Assembly (NCBI GenBank): GCA_024449915.1 | Contig: JAMZAV010001843.1 | Location: 338,847-402,846, forward strand | From: Sweltsa coloradensis | Taxonomy: Eukaryota; Arthropoda; Insecta; Plecoptera; Chloroperlidae | Length of the DNA stretch: 64,000 nt | Direction of reading: 5' to 3' | Shown: piece after piece, positions 58,303-64,000 of the stretch | Layout: each line of letters opens with the position of its first letter | Position numbering within the stretch: position 1 is the stretch's first letter | The notes under the pieces: generated by a model | Seen by the model: the letters and a program-made list of their open reading frames with translations, nothing else | Databases searched by the model: none | Told to the model about the DNA's origin: nothing | Position numbers and translations under genes: made by a program

Positions 58303-58769
58303 GCGTATTTACAGAAAAAAACTACCGAGTACGTCTGTCAATAATGGTCAATTTTTTTTAGACCAAAATCACCCAAGGTCACGGGGCATAACGATCGTCC
58401 CCATGTTTTTTCTTATGGGAGATTTTTGCCGATGGGACCTAGCTCGAAAATTGCCAAGTTTGACAATTTTTTTCGGCTCATGGTGGACCCAATAATTTTT
58501 CTGTTACTATCTAAATTCATAACTAGTTAGCCCGAATGAAATATGTTTTTGGAGTTTAGCGGGTGTATACCCCTTTAAGTCACTAAGTCTTTTGGCTCTT
58601 AGTACGAAGAAGAAGATGAGGTATCGAGTTTGGTTCTGCTGATTTTGTAATGGCCAAGATCGATAGGGAAAACATTCCTCAAACAATGAAGTTTGTTGCC
58701 TTACGTCTATTAACCCTTTTATCCCTGAGCCTAAAAGATTTTTAAAATGTTTTTTTTTAATTATCAAAC

Positions 58770-59330
58770 ATACATGCTCAATAAGGAATTTTATTTGAAA
58801 ACTTTTTCTTTTTTTTGAGTATTTTAGATTTTTTTCGAAAATTTGGGATTTTCAATGTGTAAGTAGGCCTACCGCAATTTCCAACTTTTTTATATTTTTT
58901 CAAAATATTTAGTTCAAGAACAAGCATCTTTATTATTATTTAAAAAAAAATTAAAATCGGATAAAAAATGGCAAATTTATTATTTTTCCCTGATTTTTAT
59001 ATATTATTTTCTAAATTCCACTATTTTCAATTTTTACACCAAAAGAGTTTAAAATGCGTAAATATTATCCTACGAGAACGTACAATAGCTCTATGTGCTC
59101 AGGAGCCCGTCACTCAAACGTCCCGTCAGGCTTATAGAGCTATTATCCTATCCATGTTAATTAATGCTACGTACCACAACAAGACTGAGGGACTTAGAGG
59201 TCCCGTCAGGGATGAAATGGTTAATTCACAGGCCATTCGAGACGATAGGTGGTTACAGACGACGATGAAGGATGATTACAAAAACCAATGCTGGATTGTA
59301 ACCTATACGTCTTCTTAGAGCCATACGCTT
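58770..59330. other. AT-rich spacer with one uncertain ORF
   Basis: The frame at 58968-59318 (116 aa) includes QEPVTQTSRQAYRAI and a mixed-composition C-terminal half. I recognise no domain and see no convincing splice or initiation context. It is treated as unsupported. Confidence 0.25.
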
Positions 59331-59539
59331 CGGACCAGTGACCTAATCGTATTTAAATTTAAAGTTTTTCCCAGGGAAACCTGTAATAGAGTAGGGTACA
59401 ATGTGTGCCCCTCTTCGTATGTTGCGGATAGGACAATTGTGAAGGGATGTCGGAGGGCTGTTTGAGAGCACCCAACCCTTTGCATTTGCATTTACGATTG
59501 AGGAAATCCTCTGAAAAAAACTTCAGTCATGATTGCTGC

Positions 59540-59615
59540 TCACGATGGGATTTGAACCCGGGATCTCACGAATCAGAGTAGCGCTCAACGCTCTAGCCAG
59601 CACAGTCGGTGCCCT
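59540..59615 (-). mobile_element. tRNA-like SINE remnant
   Basis: The minus strand reads GGGCACCGACTGTGCTGGCT, AGAGCGTTGAGCGCTACTCT, GATTCGTGAGATCCC, B box GGGTTCAAATCCCATCG and TGAGCAGC. It has good A- and B-box text but imperfect stem pairing. ACTCTGATTC is shared with 31690-31790. Confidence 0.55.
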
Positions 59616-59657
59616 AATCGTATGTATATGGATGGCGATGACTGTTTAGCGATGCGG

Positions 59658-59963
59658 TATAAAGGCTCGTTTACAATCACTTAACAACACTTTAAAAAAT
59701 AATGTAAGAAAGTTGAAACCCTTGGAAACAGTGGTGTTGTTTACAATCACATAACAAGAAACGTAACGCACGTAACGTAAGAAGAAGTTGATCCAATCTC
59801 AACTTTACCGTACGTTACGTTATTTATTATTAATTTAGCCAATCATAGACCGTTTCCGAGTGTCTACCCTTGTTGTGTTATTATGTGATTGTAAATACCA
59901 CATTAATTTTACCGTACGTTACGTTATGTTTCAACGTGTTGTTAATGTAAACGAGCCTTTATA
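59658..59963. mobile_element. ~300-bp MITE next to the PLB1 exon 1 donor
   Basis: The inverted ends are TATAAAGGCTCGTTTACAAT and TGTAAACGAGCCTTTATA, with AACAACAC/GTGTTGTT just inside. The interior repeats ACCGTACGTTACGTTAT twice (about 59808 and 59910), plus an inverted ACGTAACG block. There is no ORF. It ends about 35 bp from the intron 1 donor. Superfamily uncertain; a TA target duplication is possible. Confidence 0.75.
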
Positions 59964-59998
59964 CATATTTAATTACGTTAAAAGGCAAGTGAACTCAC

Positions 59999-60461
59999 CC
60001 GTACACCACGAGACCCCTCTATTCTCCATGAAAGTCCCCAAGGCCCACTCCTCTAAGGCTCCATTACCGGCGACGAGGCTATCCCCTAGTCCCGCTACGA
60101 GATCCACGTCCCCCGGCCGCAGCTGGTGTACGCTGCTCGGTCTGACGTCAGAGCGCGACGCCATCTTGTTTCCCGTCGAGTTCCCGACTGAGGTTATGTT
60201 GCTCATGATGACGTCATTCTCCGAAGTGTCTTCGGCTGTCTCCGCCATCTGTCGGGCGCAGGGGAAGGGCATCGTTGTAGGGTAGGTTTTCTGACGACGG
60301 ACGCCGTCTATGTAACGGGGGTAACGAGGAAGATCGAGGCCTAGGGTGTTGGCGTTACGAGGAGTGTTGCCCACGGCAGCCGCCGCGAGCGTTGATGTCA
60401 ATACAAACACGAGAGTTAAAAATTTAACACTTGATGAGAGAAATGAAGACTTTTCCGCCAT
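59999..60461 (-). CDS. PLB1-like: Phospholipase B1-like, exon 1 (signal peptide and GDSL block)
   Basis: First coding exon of a secreted or membrane GDSL/SGNH phospholipase B. I chose the ATG at 60461 because AACATGGCGG is a good start context and is followed at once by a signal peptide (MAEKSSF, then KFLTLVFVLTSTLAAAA). An in-frame ATG nine codons upstream (60488) is possible. The exon codes 154 residues plus one base: a spacer with two N-glycosylation sequons (NIT, NST), then the family text MPFPCARQM, SVHQLRPGDVDLVAGLGDSL and AGNGALEEW. The nucleophile Ser is in GDSL at 60075-60086. It ends RGVSWCT before donor GTGAGT (59998-59993). Phase 1 joins exon 2 to give WCTGGDATW, as expected for phospholipase B1. 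The Asp-x-x-His end of the catalytic site is not in the window. Confidence 0.9.
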
Positions 60462-60488
60462 GTTTTTAGTTCCAACACACGATTTCAT

Positions 60489-61440
60489 TTGCGTAATTCG
60501 CTGTTTACTCTCTCGAAGCCTAAAATACTTCGATGAGTAAATAATACGACTAATTTAATATAGAAAAATATTTGTTTGAAGTCCACACATTCCCATAAAA
60601 ACAACACACATTTCTCTTATTAGGAATAATTGTTTTAACCAATGTTAATAGTCTACCGTTCGAACTCCAATTGTAATTTCGCTTTACTCAACCTATGGTT
60701 TTACAACACGGACGATGAATTATTGTTTACCTATAAGAAAATTGGAACTAGTATATTATTATACTTGCTACGTAACATTGTTAAAAGGAAATCTTCAAAC
60801 GTTTAAGCGAAATTATTTCTAGACAAAAGTTTGGTTCTTGGTTACGAAAACTGTATTTTTTGTGGCGGGGTGGTGGTGGGGGGGGGGGGGGTAGGTGGAG
60901 GGGCAATCCTGCTTATTTTCTTAGCATTAAAATAATAATATGAAAACACGTTAAAAGGTAGAAATTCCGCAAACTTTTCACTCGATGAACGCAACTTGTG
61001 TGAAGAGTTTCCCTGCTCAGGTCGAAGTTTATAGTTTTTTCTCGATATGTTGGATATCGTCGTGACCGTCTTTGTAGTAAATTATGCAGTAAGTCTGTCG
61101 GCTACGTGTATACTCGGATGCTTTCACAATGCCTGGAAAGAAACATACAATGTTAGAGAAAGACTCATCTTTAATGTACACATAGTTGAAGAATTTCAAT
61201 ATCCATAGAATATGTGTTGTTTTTTCACAAAACTTTAATTTTGAGATACACAAGAGTATAGTGTTGAAAATGTTGTTTTTAAAACATTTCTGAAATATAT
61301 TTTTTGAAGCTAGGCTGCCCTCAAAACCAAGCCCCACAACTTTCAGACTCTTTAAACATTGAATTTCAAAACTAAAATGTTGTAGTTAACCGCTTCCTGC
61401 ATGACGACCCTCAATTTCAACAGAAGTTTTTAGAGAGTAA
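60489..61440 (-). promoter_or_regulatory. Upstream region of the PLB1-like gene
   Basis: The 5' flank must contain the untranslated leader and probably the promoter, but I see no clear TATA box or initiator. A run of 14 Gs preceded by GGCGGGGTGGTGGTG (about 60865-60900, plus strand) could form a G-quadruplex about 400 bp upstream of the start. The rest is AT-rich and featureless. Confidence 0.35.
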
Positions 61441-61448
61441 ACTCCGGT

Positions 61449-62093
61449 ATATGCATCACTTTTCTGTCCGTCTCTCTGTGTGTAACGTCTCACAATACAG
61501 ACCGAACGTGACTTTCGATTGACACGTGTTTTTCTGTTGACATATGTATCACTTTCTGTCCGTCTTTCTGTGTGTAACGTCTCACAATACAGACCGAACG
61601 TGACTTTCGATTGACACGTGTTTTTCTGTTGACATATGTATCACTTTCTGTCCGTCTTTCTGTGTGTAACGTCTCACAATACAGACCGAACGTGACTTTC
61701 GATTGACACGTGTTTTTCTGTTGACATATGTATCACTTTCTGTCGGTCTTTCTGTGTGTAACGTCTCACAATACAGACCGAACGTGACTTTCGATTGACA
61801 TGTGTTTTTCTGTTGACATATGTATCACTTTCTGTCCGTCTTTCTGTGTGTAACGTCTCACAATACAGACCGAACGTGACTTTCGATTGACACGTGTTTT
61901 TCTGTTGACATATGTATCACTTTCTGTCCGTCTTTCTGTGTGTAACGTCTCACAATACAGACCGAACGTGACTTTCGATTGACACGTGTTTTTCTGTTGA
62001 CATATGTATCACTTTCTGTCGGTCTTTCTGTGTGTAACGTCTCACAATACAGACCGAACGTGACTTTCGATTGACATGTGTTTTTTGTTGACA
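61449..62093 (+). repeat. 92-bp minisatellite, seven copies
   Basis: A unit of exactly 92 bp (CATATGTATCACTTTCTGTC, CGTCTTTCTGTGTGTAACGT, CTCACAATACAGACCGAACG, TGACTTTCGATTGACACGTG) starts at 61449, 61541, 61633, 61725, 61817, 61909 and 62001. Variation is limited to a few sites (GTCCGTC/GTCGGTC, CACGTG/CATGTG). The order of variants suggests a two-unit or larger duplication. Two minus-strand ORFs in it are artefacts. Confidence 0.95.
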
Positions 62094-63425
62094 TTTCTCT
62101 TCAAAAAGGGTGATACCGAATGATTTAGCGACCCTTGGAGTTGGTCCTATTCTCACTCAAAACATAGATATTTTCTAACCCGGTATACCTCCAGCAAAAG
62201 AGATCAACGTTGGATAATGATTTATTAATGCGTCTTTCTTAAACAATTTGTTTCATTAAGTAGCTTCGCTCCCTATTTTGGGTAGACCATATCTCATGTT
62301 TGTGAACACTGAATAACCGATTTGGCACTAAATAAAATTTAAAAAAATATCGAATTTTTTAACTTAAGACAAATTCGGTATAGAGTTAGCATTATGTGGC
62401 TAAAACTAGTCGTAGGTTGTGTGGATTATTTTGATGGAGTTGCCCATAGGACTCTTGAATAATATGTATCTATACTCGCAATTATTTAATTTTACAGATT
62501 TTTATTAAAAGAACAGTAACGTTAATTAAACTAAGAAGATATAAATTGCCACACACACAAACACACAAATACACAAAGACTTAATGAAGTTCTTTTAGAA
62601 ATAATAAAATAACCGCTTAAACTAGCTGTAACAAGAAGTTATATTAAGTTATTATACAATTATTACAGTGTAAATTTAAAATATGAATTGAAATAAAAAT
62701 ATAATGAAAAATAAAAGTCGATAAAATGGGATTAAATTTCTAACTAAGTGTTATATGAAAAAAAACAACAACAAAGTGACAGATAAATGTGTATAAAATT
62801 TAAATCGTTTATAGTCATGACCTAGGACCGATTCGACTACCCCCTTATCTTTCTATCCTGCCGATAAACATTGAGCTACTTCCATCTATACATCAACGTG
62901 AACTTCATCTCGGTTAAACGATTCTACAATTGTCGTGTCTATGTGATCGGCCAGAGATATATTACATGAAGAAAACTATATGCAATAAATCTCTTACAGT
63001 ATTATATAGGCAAGCCATCTTTCTCCCATGTATCATTGTGTGCATATGCAATACGGGAGTGTGTTTAGTTTGTTGTACGAACATAAACTTACAGGTCGTA
63101 TATAAGAATAGTCGTTTTAAAATACTATAGAATAAGGAAACATTTAAAGCTCCAGTGAATTAAAAAAATATCTCGTGGGAAAACTGTTGTCTAACTAGGT
63201 ACCTATATTGGAGTCTTATGAACGGTCCAAGGGCTCATAATGTTAAATTGTGCAAATTAGATAAATACAAATTGTTAGTGAAACACAAAGTTAGTTTTAC
63301 AGTAGTTTTAGCCCATTGGAGTACTTTTACGAGTCATACTCATCAAATCTTGGGTTGAACTTTTAACGGGTTCGAAAATAACAAAATTTTGAATTTTGAA
63401 AAAAAAAATACTCAATTCTTTTTTA
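62094..63425. other. AT-rich DNA with one weak tRNA-like trace
   Basis: Nothing firm. On the minus strand at about 62815-62885, GGAAGTAGCTCAATG, ATCGGCAGGATAG and TAGTCGAATCGGTCC resemble a decayed tRNA or SINE head with a poor B box. Confidence 0.3.
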
Positions 63426-63429
63426 AATT

Positions 63430-63690
63430 TGTCGTTCAATTTTTTTTATCTTTTGAATCGCATGGCTAGTATAATTCTAATCACGATCCAAAATCTAAAA
63501 GGGTGGAAAGGAACAAAACAGGGAGAAATTTTGAAAATCTCAGTAATTTCAAAAAAGGCTAACATCACAATTTTTATACCACAATAATTATACACATGAA
63601 AAAAATCTGAACAAAAACATCTTTTAAGCAAAGCATAGAAAATAACTGCTTTATATTCAACTAATGAGCCACATAAAAAAGTGCAATTTT
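63430..63690 (+). repeat. Family H dispersed repeat, copy 2
   Basis: ATCTCAGTAATTTCAAAAAA, TATACCACAATAATTATACA, AAGCAAAGCATAGAAAATAA and AATGAGCCACATAAAAAAGT parallel 33230-33475. Both copies are in the same orientation. The small ORFs on both strands lack any domain. Confidence 0.6.
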
Positions 63691-64000
63691 TTTTAAATAT
63701 TGCCCCCCTCCCTCAATTTTTTTTTAAATTATCTGAAAAGAATTACAATTTGATATTGTACCCTAAGAACCTGATTTTCTGAAATAAATAAATTAAATGG
63801 TACTCCAATGGTTAAGCTGCAATCAATTTATAGCGACTGTGAAACTCATTGACGAAATAAAAAACCGGAAACTACTCAAGGTAGTAGTGGGTTGATGTCA
63901 TAAAGACAATTTATGTGTTTGAATATGGATTCGATTTGTATTGTTTGTTTATGATTATATTCAATAATTTTAATAGTAAGACAATAATGATTCGATTATT
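63691..64000. other. AT-rich DNA, no feature seen
   Basis: No gene or repeat recognised to the window edge. Confidence 0.4.

Larger units (their letters stand above)
56097..58574 (+). mobile_element. piggyBac-type MITE (family C), copy 3, split by a 1.9-kb insert
   Basis: The left part is 56097-56405 (AGGGGCTATTCCTCC ... AAGTGCCCAAACAGTCAAAA). The right part is 58303-58574 (AGCGTATTTACAGAAAAAAA ... TGTATACCCCT). The two parts meet where copies 1 and 2 read straight through. The flanks are TCAA (56093-56096) and TTAA (58575-58578), so the left TTAA has changed or is a read error. Confidence 0.7.
30807..59998 (-). other. Intron 1 of the PLB1-like gene (~29.2 kb)
   Basis: It runs from donor GTGAGT (59998-59993, minus) to acceptor GGCAG (30811-30807). 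The exons join in phase with no missing PLB1 residues, so no intermediate exon is needed. The intron carries all repeats listed between these points, including the 17.5-kb low-quality block, so its true length is uncertain. Confidence 0.75.

Noticed and set aside
58968..59318. 116-aa ORF as a host exon
   Set aside because: No recognisable domain, splice sites or biased codon use. Left as unsupported.
59860..60285. 141-aa plus-strand ORF over PLB1 exon 1
   Set aside because: Antisense shadow of the GC-rich coding exon, with no domain.
61449..62093. CRISPR array
   Set aside because: The 92-bp units are continuous with no unique spacers, and the DNA is animal nuclear.

Overview
This is nuclear DNA from a multicellular animal, most likely an invertebrate. 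It is AT-rich, intron-dominated sequence packed with nested transposons, tRNA-derived SINEs, MITEs and minisatellites. I cannot name the species. The only host gene I can support is a minus-strand phospholipase B1-like (GDSL/SGNH lipase) gene. Exon 1 (signal peptide plus the GDSL block) lies at 59999-60461 and exon 2 at 30580-30806. They join in phase across an intron of about 29.2 kb. Later exons, with the rest of the catalytic site, were not found and probably lie beyond the low-coordinate end.

Layout. 1-446 is plain flank. 447-8985 is an 8.5-kb foldback-type DNA element with long subrepeated terminal inverted repeats and a perfect 9-bp target duplication. It carries no transposase ORF and is filled with other repeats, including a piggyBac-type MITE that split a tRNA-like SINE exactly at TTAA. 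10631-17080 is a repeat element (family E) interrupted by a decayed APE-type LINE (minus strand, with a 2A-like NPGP motif). The LINE is in turn interrupted by a palindrome of about 2.2 kb. 18566-20470 holds a 54-bp GC-rich minisatellite. 20470-30550 is intronic or intergenic DNA with SINEs, hairpin MITEs and family A copies. 31-38 kb, inside PLB1 intron 1, holds SINEs and little else.

38.56-56.09 kb looks like badly corrupted consensus sequence: homopolymers are inflated and neighbouring bases overwritten. Decayed copies of families seen elsewhere in the window are still recognisable there, including a second LINE (RT motifs GPDG, VLGPLLF and YAD in different frames). 56.09-58.58 kb is a piggyBac-type MITE split by a 1.9-kb nested insert containing a nearly perfect 415-bp hairpin. 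PLB1 exon 1 and its upstream region follow, then a 92-bp minisatellite (61.45-62.09 kb) and quiet AT-rich DNA to the end.

Almost all short ORFs here are translations of repeats. What stands out is the layering of insertions, several of which can be ordered because an empty or unexpanded copy of the target is present in the same window.
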